Shown piece by piece: positions 1 through 7,650 of a stretch of DNA of 22,349 bases. Each line of letters starts with the position of its first letter. Position 1 is the stretch's first letter. The DNA lies in NCBI GenBank assembly GCA_002346545.1, contig DEAA01000035.1:133062-155410 (forward strand), written 5' to 3'. The translations under genes and the position numbers were made by a program. This stretch comes from Acidobacteria bacterium UBA2994. GTDB taxonomy: Bacteria > Acidobacteriota > Vicinamibacteria > Vicinamibacterales > UBA8438. The notes beneath the pieces were generated by a model. It was not told the DNA's origin. It worked only from the letters and a program-made list of their open reading frames with translations, and made no database searches.

Positions 1-938
1 CGGGCGAGATGCACTATCTCGCGAGAAACGCCGAGCGGCGAGCCGATCCCCGCCTGGTTCTCCCCGGCGCGAGGGCCGTGGTGATGCTTGGGACCGTCTA
101 CAACGTCGACCGCCCCTATTCGACGGAGGTAGACGATCCGCAGGTCGCCCTGATCTCGCGCTATGCGTGGGGTGACGACTATCACGACGTGCTCGGCGAC
201 CGTACCCGGGCGCTGGGGGAATGGATGACGGCCGAACACGACGAGCCGTCCCGGTGCCGGATCTATGTTGACACCGGTCCGATCCAGGAGAAGGCGTTCG
301 CTGAGCGCGCCGGGCTGGGCTGGGTCGGGAAGAATACTTGCCTCATCCATCCCGAGCTCGGCTCTTGGCTGTTTCTCTCGGTGGTGGTTACCACGCTCGA
401 CCTCGCGGCTGATCCCCCCGGCTTCGACCAGTGTGGCTCTTGCACGCTCTGTCTGGATGCCTGTCCGACCAAGGCGTTCCCAACTCCCGGGGTGCTCGAC
501 TCGACGCGGTGTCTGTCCTATCTCACGATCGAGACCAAGGGCGCCCTGCCAGAGGCGCTGCGGCCGTCGCTAAGCAATCACGTCTACGGGTGCGATATCT
601 GCCAGGAGGTCTGTCCCTTCAATCAGCAACCACCAGTGAGCGACGATCCAGCATGGCAGCCGCGACAGGCTCTGGACCGGCCCGATCTGGGTGAGCTGTG
701 GCGTCGCTCAGACGCCGAGCTGCGGGATGCCATCCGCGGCGGCGCGATGATGCGCGCTCGGGTTCGACGGTTACGGCGGAATGTTGCGGTCGCGCTTGGC
801 AATACCGACGACGCCGGGCTCGCGCGAACGCTCGAGGAGTCGGACGAGGTGGCCGTTTCAGACGACTGCGTGCGTGACCCCCTGGTGGCGGAGCACCTTG
901 CCTGGGCGCGTGACCGGCTCGACAGTGGATCGCGCTGA
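1..938 (+). CDS. queG: Epoxyqueuosine reductase QueG, 5' end cut by window edge
   Basis: QueG reduces epoxyqueuosine to queuosine in the wobble base of GUN-anticodon tRNAs, the last step of the pathway, in the cytoplasm, using cobalamin and two [4Fe-4S] clusters. The reading frame is open to the left edge, so the ATG at 9 is internal; residues before it read GE, giving the family motif GEMxYLARN. Counting from that ATG, the cobalamin/active-site segment YVDTGPIQEKAFAERAG lies at about 86-102 with the expected catalytic Asp at 88. Ferredoxin-like cysteines are at 142, 145, 148, 152 (CGSCTLCLDAC), 168 (RCLSYLT), and 195, 198, 202 (CDICQEVC). The C-terminal 100 residues look like the helical HEAT-type tail. 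Roughly 40-60 N-terminal residues are missing compared with the usual length. yqgE follows after 33 bp on the same strand and may be cotranscribed. Motifs are seen directly; the function is from the family. Confidence 0.95.
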   Translation, partial: GEMHYLARNAERRADPRLVLPGARAVVMLGTVYNVDRPYSTEVDDPQVALISRYAWGDDYHDVLGDRTRALGEWMTAEHDEPSRCRIYVDTGPIQEKAFAERAGLGWVGKNTCLIHPELGSWLFLSVVVTTLDLAADPPGFDQCGSCTLCLDACPTKAFPTPGVLDSTRCLSYLTIETKGALPEALRPSLSNHVYGCDICQEVCPFNQQPPVSDDPAWQPRQALDRPDLGELWRRSDAELRDAIRGGAMMRARVRRLRRNVAVALGNTDDAGLARTLEESDEVAVSDDCVRDPLVAEHLAWARDRLDSGSR

Positions 939-971
939 CGTCGTCCGAACCCCGATATCGGACGCTGAACT

Positions 972-1562
972 ATGATTGGGGAAGACGTTGACGTCGGTAT
1001 GACCAAGTCTCTGCAGCCCGGTTCGCTCGTTCCCACCTTGTTGCTGTCGATGCCGCAGCTCGTCGATCCTAACTTCAAGCAGACGGTGGTCCTGTTGTGC
1101 GAACACGGCGAAGAGGGTGCGTTTGGACTAGTGCTGAATCGCCAGACGGAGACGCCGGCGTCGTCGGTGGTACGTTTAACCCCACCGGTCGACGGCGACA
1201 ATGGATTGCAGCTCTGGATCGGCGGTCCGGTCGAACCAGAGCGCGGTTGGATACTGATGGGAGACGAGCCGCTGGATGCCGAGTCGGTCGAGGTGTGCGA
1301 CGGGCTGTATCTGTCGACGTCGCCTGACCTGCTCCGTTGTCTGCTCGTTGATCGGCCGCCCGATCGGGCACGTCTGCTGACGGGCTACGCCGGGTGGGGC
1401 GCCGGTCAGCTCGACGAGGAGCTAGCGGCGTCGGCCTGGCTCGTCGCGGACGTCCAACTCGATCTGATTTTCGATACCGCCCCGGCCGACATGTGGGAGA
1501 CGGCGATTCGCCGGCTCGGTGCCGACCCATCGACGTTACAGATGGGGCGGGGCGTCCACTAG
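972..1562 (+). CDS. yqgE: YqgE/AlgH family protein
   Basis: This is a UPF0301 (DUF179) protein, a small conserved cytoplasmic family. The name AlgH comes from alginate regulation in Pseudomonas, but no general biochemical role is settled. Family hallmarks are visible: an N-terminal LQPGSLVPTLLLSMPQL segment, DPNFKQTVVLLCEHGEEGAFGLVLNR, a GGPV motif followed by WILMG, and GYAGWGAGQLDEEL near the C-terminus ending in W-x-V/L repeats. At 196 residues it has about the usual length. Two starts are possible: ATG 972 (weak ribosome site) or ATG 999, ten codons in, which begins MTKSLQPGSL and matches family N-termini better; GGGGAAG lies about 14 nt before it. The gene is downstream of queG and is followed by a stem-loop at 1567-1585. 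Identification is firm; the exact start is not. Confidence 0.92.
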   Translation: MIGEDVDVGMTKSLQPGSLVPTLLLSMPQLVDPNFKQTVVLLCEHGEEGAFGLVLNRQTETPASSVVRLTPPVDGDNGLQLWIGGPVEPERGWILMGDEPLDAESVEVCDGLYLSTSPDLLRCLLVDRPPDRARLLTGYAGWGAGQLDEELAASAWLVADVQLDLIFDTAPADMWETAIRRLGADPSTLQMGRGVH

Positions 1563-1566
1563 TCTC

Positions 1567-1585
1567 CATGGGGCTTTGCTCCATG
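1567..1585. terminator. Stem-loop between converging genes
   Basis: CATGGGGC and GCTCCATG form an 8-bp stem (one G-T wobble) closed by a TTT loop, 4 nt after the yqgE stop. It sits between two genes that converge (yqgE on + and the amidohydrolase on -). No T-run follows on either strand, so it is not a classic intrinsic terminator. It may be an RNA-stabilising 3' hairpin or chance. Confidence 0.3.
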
Positions 1586-1632
1586 TGGCAGCCCAAGCTC
1601 TTCCCTCGGGACTGCTCCCCACCTGCAGGGCG

Positions 1633-2853
1633 TTACTGTGCTTCGTACTTGAATACCACCCCGCCCTTCATTACGAATCTGACGTTACGCAATGCGACGA
1701 TGTCGGCGAGCGCGTCCCCGGGCACCGCGATCAGGTCTGCCTCGTAGCCGCGTGCGAGAGTGCCGATCCGGTCACCGAGCCCGAGCGATTCGGCCGCCAG
1801 TGAGGTGGCCGACACGATGGCGTCCATCGGGCGTTGCCGTCCGATCCGAACCCGCGCTACGAGCTCGTCCGTGTTCCGTCCATGGGCACCGGCCAGCGCG
1901 TCGGTGCCAAAGACCATCTTGACGTCCCCGTGACTGACGGTCCGCTGGAAGGTGTCGAGGCCGGCGCGCCTGGCCTCCGCCATCCGCGCGTAGCCCATTT
2001 CGGTGTAGTTGCCCCGTCCGATAAAGGCGCTTCGATATTCGTCGTAGTTGCTCCAGAGCAACTCCAGGTGCAGGTCGAGATACGTTTCCCGTTCGGCCAT
2101 TAGCGCGATCGTCTCGTCGTCGAATCTGGTGCCGTGTTCGATACCCCCACATCCGGCCTCGACCACCGCCGTCACCCCTTCCGTGCCGTACGCGTGGACG
2201 ACTGACCTGAGCCCGACGGCGGTCGCTTCGCCGCAGGCGGCCTCAAGCTGTTCAGGGCTCATCACCAGTTCGCCGCCGTCGCGGATGCTGGCCGAGGCGA
2301 AGATCTTGATCACGTCGGCGCCGTTGTTGGCCAGTTGTCGCACGGCCGTGCGGATCTCGTCCGGCGTGCCGGTACTCTCGCGGATGGCGCCGAGCGAGCT
2401 CAGGATCCTAGGACCGGGCAGAGAGCCTCTCGCGATGGCGTCCCGCAGCTCGGCGTCGAGCGGGCTGCCGAGGCTCTGGATCGTCGTGACCCCACCCTGC
2501 AGTGTCTTGTACGCGTTCTCCGCCGCATAGAGAATCGTCCGGGCGGGTGACTCGTCGAGGTCGTCATGTGTCTCCCCATCAGCGTCGAAATGGGAGGTAA
2601 GGTGGACGTGGGTATCGATCAGACCCGGCATGACCGTCATTCCGGACAGGTCATAGGTGACCGCGCCCCGGAGCCGGTCGACCCCGGCGATCTCGGACCC
2701 GTCGATGGTGATCCGCGCGTTCTCGACGATCCGGCCGGTGCCGTCGAGGAGGCGGCCGGCCCGGACTGTGATCCGGTCATCTTGGGCGGTCAGCCCGGTG
2801 AGGGCAACGACGGTCCCGACCAGTGCGACAAGCAGCGTTCTCGTTGAGGTCAT
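1633..2853 (-). CDS. Secreted metal-dependent amidohydrolase
   Basis: An amidohydrolase-superfamily enzyme related to imidazolonepropionase/prolidase-like hydrolases that cleave amide, cyclic amide or dipeptide-like bonds; the substrate cannot be read from sequence. Residues 1-24 form a signal peptide (hydrophobic LLVALVGTVVALTGL then TAQ), so it should act in the periplasm or outside. A small beta domain (about 27-75) carries the GxLLDGTG motif. The TIM-barrel metal ligands are all visible: HVH at 82/84 after PGLID, Lys183 in VIKIFAS (the expected carboxylated lysine), His220 (VVHAYG), His240 (IEHGT) and Asp318 (FGTDA). The barrel is followed by the usual return to the small domain (GTLARGYEADLIAV). 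At 406 residues it is complete. Its ATG overlaps the rsgA stop as ATGA, implying translational coupling and a shared transcript. Confidence 0.88.
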   Translation of the reverse strand: MTSTRTLLVALVGTVVALTGLTAQDDRITVRAGRLLDGTGRIVENARITIDGSEIAGVDRLRGAVTYDLSGMTVMPGLIDTHVHLTSHFDADGETHDDLDESPARTILYAAENAYKTLQGGVTTIQSLGSPLDAELRDAIARGSLPGPRILSSLGAIRESTGTPDEIRTAVRQLANNGADVIKIFASASIRDGGELVMSPEQLEAACGEATAVGLRSVVHAYGTEGVTAVVEAGCGGIEHGTRFDDETIALMAERETYLDLHLELLWSNYDEYRSAFIGRGNYTEMGYARMAEARRAGLDTFQRTVSHGDVKMVFGTDALAGAHGRNTDELVARVRIGRQRPMDAIVSATSLAAESLGLGDRIGTLARGYEADLIAVPGDALADIVALRNVRFVMKGGVVFKYEAQ

Positions 2854-3959
2854 GGCTCCGATCCGAGTCGTTTGTGCCGCATGGTGCGCATGGAGCGATA
2901 GGCCGATCTGGTCCGACGCTGCTCGTCCTGCCGGGCCAGTTCCTCGCGTCGGCGCCGTAGCTCGTTGGCCTCACGGGTCAGGGTTCGGTAGTTGGCCAGT
3001 CGGGCGGCCGGCAGCGTGCCCGCCTTGACGGCTCCGCGGACAGCGCAGTGTGGTTCTTGGTCGTGGCGGCAGTCGCGGAAGCGGCACCCGGCGGCGAGTG
3101 CCTCGATATCGTCGAAGGCGTCATCGGTGGCCACGTCGGCATCCCAGAGCTGCAGCTCCCGCATGCCCGGTGTGTCGATGAGGAGGCCGCCAGTCGGTAA
3201 CACGATCAACTCGCGCTGGGTCGTGGTGTGGCGTCCGCGGCGGTCACGCCGCCGTACGCCCCCGGTCCGTTGACGCTCCGTCCCGAGCATCCGGTTGATG
3301 ATCGTGGATTTCCCGACGCCGGACGAGCCCAGGAGCGCGATGGTACGGCCCAGGGCAAGATGTTCTGTGAGTGGTTCCACGCCCCCCTCTTCGAGGCAGC
3401 TAATCACGTGAATCGGCGAGGCCGGCGTCATCGCCGCGACCTCAGCTCTGGCCCGGTCGGGCTCGGATGACATGTCGGCCTTATTGAGGACGATGACCGC
3501 ACGCGCTCCACTGTCAGCGATAGCCACCAGGTAGCGCTCGATCCGCCGCAGGTTGAAGTCGCCATCGAGCCCGCAGACCAAAAAGATAACGTCGATGTTC
3601 GCGGCGACGAGCTGCCGTCGCGTGGCTTCGCCAGCCGCTTTCCTCGAGAAGCTGGTACGGCGTGGCAGCACCGTTTCGATCGTGGCCTTCTCCTCGTCGG
3701 AATGGATCCGGGCCGAGACCCAGTCACCCACGACCGGCATCGCGTCCTGCGTCGCGGTCTGATGGCGGAGTCGGCCCGAGACCTCGGCCATCAGGGCGCC
3801 GGATGCGCCGAGTAGCTGGAACAGGTAATTGTGGGCCACTGCAACCCGCGCCGGCCGGCACTCGGTGGTCTCGGCCGCGAAGTGTCGCGCGAGATCCTCG
3901 TTCCAGCCAAGGGCTTCCAGGCTAGACGAAGGTGAAACGCGGTCCACGGGCGCAGTCAT
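2850..3959 (-). CDS. rsgA: Ribosome small-subunit-dependent GTPase RsgA
   Basis: RsgA (YjeQ/EngC) is a GTPase that binds the nearly mature 30S subunit and checks the decoding centre and RbfA release. The diagnostic circular permutation is seen: an N-terminal OB-fold (about 40-100), then the G4 motif NKAD at 159-162, the P-loop GSSGVGKS at 211-218, the switch region with HTTTQRE (244-250), and DTPGMRE (G3) at 262-268. A C-terminal zinc-knuckle has C292, C297, H299 and C305, the exact family spacing. The last 40 residues are Arg-rich, fitting rRNA contact. The length (369) is normal. A possible Shine-Dalgarno AAGGA lies about 13 nt before the ATG, farther than ideal. A weak promoter-like pair (TTGTCG, 17 nt, TAGAAG) reads toward it from about 4009. 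The downstream amidohydrolase overlaps by 4 bp. Confidence 0.95.
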   Translation of the reverse strand: MTAPVDRVSPSSSLEALGWNEDLARHFAAETTECRPARVAVAHNYLFQLLGASGALMAEVSGRLRHQTATQDAMPVVGDWVSARIHSDEEKATIETVLPRRTSFSRKAAGEATRRQLVAANIDVIFLVCGLDGDFNLRRIERYLVAIADSGARAVIVLNKADMSSEPDRARAEVAAMTPASPIHVISCLEEGGVEPLTEHLALGRTIALLGSSGVGKSTIINRMLGTERQRTGGVRRRDRRGRHTTTQRELIVLPTGGLLIDTPGMRELQLWDADVATDDAFDDIEALAAGCRFRDCRHDQEPHCAVRGAVKAGTLPAARLANYRTLTREANELRRRREELARQDEQRRTRSAYRSMRTMRHKRLGSEP

Positions 3960-4341
3960 AAAGGTGTTGATGTCCTTCTACCACACGGCCCGAGGCTCGA
4001 CAACGCGTTGGGTCCGGTAGAGTCACGGCGATGGAAGCGCACACGATATATGGAAACGGTCCGCCTTCTTGACCGCAATGGATGTCCACATGGGCGAGGT
4101 GGTCTGGCAGGATCAGGGCTACAAGTCATGCGAGCTTTCCGCAGGCGGGCGAGTCGACCGTTATGCTAGCTGAGGATAGTGAGCTGGTCCTCGGTCGGTT
4201 ATCGCCAGACAGGTTCATGGGTCGAGGACATGCAGATGTAGTCTGGGCTACCGCCTAGACCGTGCCGACGCTGGTGGGCACGACCCTGTATCTTCTCGAC
4301 CTCGCCGAAATCCTAACGCTTGATTCCGGGGGGATATGTTC
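3960..4341. other. 382-bp stretch with no convincing gene
   Basis: No ORF with the local codon style is present. The best one (4082-4258, +, 58 codons) uses AGG, AGT, GTA and TTA, unlike every neighbour, and has no ribosome site. Another open frame (4078-4173) ends where the 58-codon frame is still open, which could be a decayed gene but I cannot identify one. A 6-bp inverted repeat, CGTGCC at 4261-4266 and GGCACG at 4277-4282, has a 10-nt spacer and no T-run. The rsgA promoter must lie in the left part. No tRNA-like cloverleaf was seen. Confidence 0.5.
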
Positions 4342-4575
4342 TCACCCGTTCGGTGTGTCTCGACGGACTGCAGTGACGCTGCCGAGGAGGTAGGTCAGCG
4401 TGATCCGATGTCCCGGCTCGAGCTGGCCCTCGACCGCTTCCGGGCCCACCCGCGCCATCTCGATTGCACCCTCCGGCTGCTCGGGATCGTTAAAGTAGAC
4501 GTCCCACGAGATTTGCCCGTGAATACTGACCGGCTGGACCTTCCGCAGGATTGCCGAGCGGGTGCCTTTGAGCAT
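4342..4575 (-). CDS. Small conserved-looking protein of unknown function (77 aa)
   Basis: I do not recognise this protein. It is 77 residues, predicted soluble, without cysteine, signal peptide or membrane segment. Alternating hydrophobic stretches (VSIHGQISWDVYF, HRITLTYLLGSVTAVRR) around an acidic, Gly/Pro-rich centre suggest a small beta-barrel or beta-sandwich. It is judged real because its third codon positions are mostly G or C like its neighbours, and because it starts only 35 bp after the dinB stop on the same strand, so it may be the second gene of a dinB unit. It also has a possible promoter of its own: GATAAT lies exactly 6 nt before the ATG. An AGGA about 11 nt upstream is a weaker alternative ribosome site. 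An opposite-strand frame covering 4336-4581 is judged a shadow. Confidence 0.6.
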   Translation of the reverse strand: MLKGTRSAILRKVQPVSIHGQISWDVYFNDPEQPEGAIEMARVGPEAVEGQLEPGHRITLTYLLGSVTAVRRDTPNG

Positions 4576-4581
4576 GGCTGA

Positions 4582-4587
4582 ATTATC
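4582..4587 (-). promoter_or_regulatory. -10-like GATAAT, possible leaderless promoter
   Basis: On the minus strand GATAAT (five of six matches to TATAAT) ends 6 nt before the ATG at 4575, which would put the transcription start at or next to the A of the start codon. No convincing -35 was found. The site lies in the 35-bp gap after dinB. Confidence 0.25.
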
Positions 4588-4610
4588 CTATGTGCTGGTG
4601 CTGAACATTC

Positions 4611-5732
4611 CTAGTCGCGGTCGGTCGTCAGCGGTAGCGTCGGGTGGCCCAGCGGGTCGTCGCCGGGGACGTCGGTTTCGAGGTTGTGGACGCTAACCCC
4701 AAGGAGCCGTACAGGGCGGACCCCGGCCTCGGTGCGGCTGAGCAGAGCCACGGCTCGCGCCGCAAGGGCCGCTTCCTCGCGAATCGCGGGCCGTTCGCTG
4801 TGGCTGCGAGTCACCGTCGTGAAGTCGTCGTAGCGTACCTTGATGATCACCGTCCGGGCTCCGAACTTTCGCTCAGCGAGCCACCGGGCGAGCGGCCGAG
4901 CCATTTGATCTACCTCGTGGCGAATGACCGCGAGGTCGGTCAGATCGGCGGGAAACGTGCGTTCGGACCCCGATGATTTTACGACCCGGTGCGGGGTCAC
5001 CGGACGGTCGTCGATGCCGGCGGCCAGCCGCCTCAGCCACTCGGCTTGGTTACCAACGGCGCCGTACAGCGTGTCGTCGGCGACCTCCCGCACGTCGACC
5101 AGCCTGGTGATGCCGGCCACCCGCAGCCGTTTCGCGGTCACCGGTCCTACACCCCAGAGTGCCTCCACTGGGAGCTGCTGAAGGAACCCTTCCACCCGTT
5201 CGGTTGGGATGACGGTTAGCCCGTCCGGTTTGTTCCAGTCAGACGCGATCTTTGCCAGGAACTTGTTCGGCGCTGCCCCGGCCGAGGCCGTTAGCCCGGT
5301 GTCCTCCTTGATCCAGCGCTTAAGCCGTTTGGCGACCGTGGTTGCGAGCGGTTCGCCCCAGTTGTTCTCGGTGACGTCTAGGTAAGCCTCATCCAGCGAG
5401 AGCGGTTCGACGAGCGGGGTCACCGACCGGTACATCCCAAAAATTTGTTGCGAGATGGACCGATAGCGGGCGAAATCAGGGCGCACGATGCGTAACTCTG
5501 GGCATAGCCGGACGGCCCGCGCCATGGACATCGCCGAGCGGACCCCGAACCTGCGTGCTTCATAGCTGGCCGCCGCGACCACCCCGCGCCCATCGGGTCG
5601 GCCGCCGACCGCGACCGGCATTCCCCGTAACGAGGGATCGTCTCGCTGTTCGACCGACGCGTAGAAGGCGTCCATATCGACGTGCAGGATACGCCGAGTG
5701 GAAGGCTTGTCGTGAGAGGCCACGGTGAACAC
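4611..5732 (-). CDS. dinB: DNA polymerase IV (Y-family translesion polymerase)
   Basis: DinB copies past bulky N2-dG and alkylation lesions with low fidelity. The palm motifs are intact: VDMDAFYASVE (D19, D21, with Tyr24 at the steric-gate position that excludes ribonucleotides) and SLDEAYLDV (D114, E115), giving the three metal-binding acidic residues. The fingers motif YEARRFGVRSAM follows at about 57-69. The helix-hairpin-helix thumb is at LWGVGPVTAKRL, and the little finger runs to the C-terminus. The length (373) is normal. The start is GTG at 5732 (a second GTG is three codons in); no Shine-Dalgarno is evident. The extreme C-terminus (HPTLPLTTDRD) lacks a clear QLxLF-type beta-clamp peptide. 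The start codon is only 24 bp from the divergent ABC exporter. No standard LexA box was found. Confidence 0.95.
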   Translation of the reverse strand: MFTVASHDKPSTRRILHVDMDAFYASVEQRDDPSLRGMPVAVGGRPDGRGVVAAASYEARRFGVRSAMSMARAVRLCPELRIVRPDFARYRSISQQIFGMYRSVTPLVEPLSLDEAYLDVTENNWGEPLATTVAKRLKRWIKEDTGLTASAGAAPNKFLAKIASDWNKPDGLTVIPTERVEGFLQQLPVEALWGVGPVTAKRLRVAGITRLVDVREVADDTLYGAVGNQAEWLRRLAAGIDDRPVTPHRVVKSSGSERTFPADLTDLAVIRHEVDQMARPLARWLAERKFGARTVIIKVRYDDFTTVTRSHSERPAIREEAALAARAVALLSRTEAGVRPVRLLGVSVHNLETDVPGDDPLGHPTLPLTTDRD

Positions 5733-5733
5733 C

Positions 5734-5750
5734 TATACTGTACTCAAAGG
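5734..5750 (+). promoter_or_regulatory. -10-like TATACT and AAAGG ribosome site of the ABC exporter
   Basis: TATACT at 5734-5739 matches the -10 consensus at five of six bases and would start transcription near 5746. AAAGG at 5746-5750 lies 6 nt before ATG 5757 and decides that start over the in-frame ATG at 5682, which would run back through the dinB coding region. The -35 is poor: TTGTCG at 5707 is 21 nt away. Confidence 0.35.
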
Positions 5751-5756
5751 CGGCCG

Positions 5757-7622
5757 ATGGCAGACGATACCCCTCAGAAGGCGACGGCGAAGAAGCCTCT
5801 GGTGACGCCGGTCGCCTGGGCCGAGGCCCGGGCGCTAGTGCAGCAGCATCGACACCGGCTCCTGCTGGGGATGGTTTTGATGCTGGTCAGCCGGTTCGCC
5901 GGACTGGTGCTCCCCGGCCTGTCCGGCTACGTCGTCGACGATGTCATCGCCGAGGGCCGTTCCGAGATGTTGGTGCCGCTGGCGCTGGTGGCGGCGGGCG
6001 CGACCCTGGTGCAGGCCAGCACCGGCTTCGCCCTGTCACAGGTGCTCGGGGTTGCTGCGCAGCGCGCCATCACCGAGATGCGCAAGCGTGTCCAGCGGCA
6101 CATCACGCGCCTGCCGGTCGGCTACTTCGACTCTACCCAGACCGGGGTCCTGATATCGCGGGTGATGAGCGATGCCGAGGGTATTCGCAACCTTGTGGGC
6201 ACCGGGCTGGCGCAGCTCGCCGGCGGGCTCGTGACTGCGACACTCGGGATGGCCGTCCTGTTCTATTTGAACTGGCGCCTCACGACCTTGACACTGCTGA
6301 TTCTCGTCTTCTTTGGTGTCGGCATGGCGAAGGGTTTCTCGAAGCTGCGGCCGCTGTTCCGGGAGCGCGGGAAGATCAATGCGGAGGTGACCGGGAGGCT
6401 AGCCGAGACACTGGGCGGCGTCCGTATCATCAAGGCCTACAGTGTCGAGAAGCGCGAGCAGCTCGTCTTCGCTAAGGGCGTGCATCGTCTATTGCGCAAC
6501 GTCGCCAAGGGTGTGACCGGGGTGTCGGCCACCACCTCGGCGGCCTCACTCGTCATCGGGCTAATAAGCGCATTGATGATCGTGGTGGGCGGTCGCGCTA
6601 TCATCGACGGCTTCTGGACGGTGGGCGACATGTTGCAGTACCTCGTTTTCACCGGTGTCGTCGTCGCACCGGTGGTGCAGATCGCGTCGATCGGAACCCA
6701 GATCACTGAGGCGTTTGCCGGCCTGGATCGCATTCGGGAGATCCTCGGCACGGCCACAGAGATCGACGAGGACGAGTCGCGTCAGTCGATTGACGCTCTG
6801 CGCGGCGACATCGAGGTCGACGGTGTGACGTTCGCCTACAGCGAGGGTGTGCCAGTACTGGAGGATGTTTCGCTAACCGCCCAGGCGGGCACCACGACCG
6901 CCCTGGTCGGGTCGAGCGGCTCCGGCAAGAGTACGCTGGTGAGCCTGGTTATGGCGTTCAACCGGCCCCAGCAGGGGCGGGTGCTGGTGGATGGCCTCGA
7001 CCTCGCCGACGTGAAGCTTGCGGACTATCGCAGCCAGCTCGGAGTGGTGCTGCAGGAGAATTTCCTGTTCGACGGGTCGGTGGCCGCGAACATCGGCTTC
7101 TCCCGCCGGCATGCCACCCGGGCCGAAATCGAGGCGGTGAGCCGTCTCGCCCACTGTGACGAGTTTATTCAGGGGTTTCCGGAAGGGTACGACACGATTG
7201 TGGGTGAGCGTGGGGTCAAGCTCTCCGGTGGGCAGCGCCAGCGGGTGGCGATTGCCCGGGCGATTCTTGCCGATCCTCGTATCTTGATCCTGGATGAAGC
7301 GACGTCGAGCCTCGATAGCGAGAGCGAAGCGATGATCCAGGCCGGGCTGAGTGCCCTGCGACAGGGCCGTACCACGTTCGTGATCGCCCACCGCCTGTCG
7401 ACGATCCAGAGCGCCAACCAGATCCTGGTGCTCGAGAAGGGGTGCATCGTCGAGCGGGGTACCCACCACGAACTACTGGCAGCAGGCGGACGCTATCGAG
7501 AGCTACACGATACGCAATACCGCTTCGAGCAGGATCAGTTCATCAATCCCGGCGAGGACTTCACCCCCGAGCCGGAGAAGGTCGAGGTGCCCAAGGTGGC
7601 GGGCAGGGTGCCTCGGCTCTGA
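5757..7622 (+). CDS. ABC exporter half-transporter (membrane domain fused to ATPase)
   Basis: A 621-residue type IV ABC exporter of the MsbA/ABCB-like group, expected to work as a homodimer in the inner membrane and to extrude a lipid, peptide or drug-like substrate that cannot be deduced. After a charged N-terminus (about 30 residues) come six membrane helices to roughly residue 315, including the coupling segment LPVGYFDSTQTGVLISRVMSD. The ATPase has Walker A GSSGSGKST (385-393), Q-loop Gln433 (VLQENFLF), signature LSGGQRQR (489-496), Walker B ILILDEATSSLD with Glu514 as general base, and H-loop His545 (IAHRLST). Nothing catalytic is missing, so it need not pair with a second ATPase. The tail (about 585-621) is charged and Pro/Glu-rich. 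A secreted cupredoxin-like gene follows at 28 bp and is probably cotranscribed. Confidence 0.92.
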   Translation: MADDTPQKATAKKPLVTPVAWAEARALVQQHRHRLLLGMVLMLVSRFAGLVLPGLSGYVVDDVIAEGRSEMLVPLALVAAGATLVQASTGFALSQVLGVAAQRAITEMRKRVQRHITRLPVGYFDSTQTGVLISRVMSDAEGIRNLVGTGLAQLAGGLVTATLGMAVLFYLNWRLTTLTLLILVFFGVGMAKGFSKLRPLFRERGKINAEVTGRLAETLGGVRIIKAYSVEKREQLVFAKGVHRLLRNVAKGVTGVSATTSAASLVIGLISALMIVVGGRAIIDGFWTVGDMLQYLVFTGVVVAPVVQIASIGTQITEAFAGLDRIREILGTATEIDEDESRQSIDALRGDIEVDGVTFAYSEGVPVLEDVSLTAQAGTTTALVGSSGSGKSTLVSLVMAFNRPQQGRVLVDGLDLADVKLADYRSQLGVVLQENFLFDGSVAANIGFSRRHATRAEIEAVSRLAHCDEFIQGFPEGYDTIVGERGVKLSGGQRQRVAIARAILADPRILILDEATSSLDSESEAMIQAGLSALRQGRTTFVIAHRLSTIQSANQILVLEKGCIVERGTHHELLAAGGRYRELHDTQYRFEQDQFINPGEDFTPEPEKVEVPKVAGRVPRL

Positions 7623-7650
7623 GGCCAACGACGTCAGGAAGAGGAGAGAC

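Noticed and set aside
623..1201. Minus-strand frame (192 codons) across queG and yqgE
   Set aside because: Ser/Arg-rich composition and overlap with two well-identified genes.
4261..4282. Inverted repeat CGTGCC/GGCACG as terminator
   Set aside because: Six base pairs, 10-nt loop and no T-run on either side.
4336..4581. Plus-strand frame (81 codons) opposite the 77-residue gene
   Set aside because: The minus-strand frame has better third-position GC, a promoter-like element and operon-like spacing to dinB; only one of the two is likely real.
5723..5750. Possible LexA/SOS box before dinB
   Set aside because: CTGT and TACAG half-sites occur around 5737-5742 but no CTGT-N8-ACAG or GAAC-N4-GTTC operator is formed.
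6873..7469. Minus-strand frame (198 codons) opposite the ABC ATPase domain
   Set aside because: It covers Walker A to H-loop of an intact ATPase on the other strand; no independent evidence.
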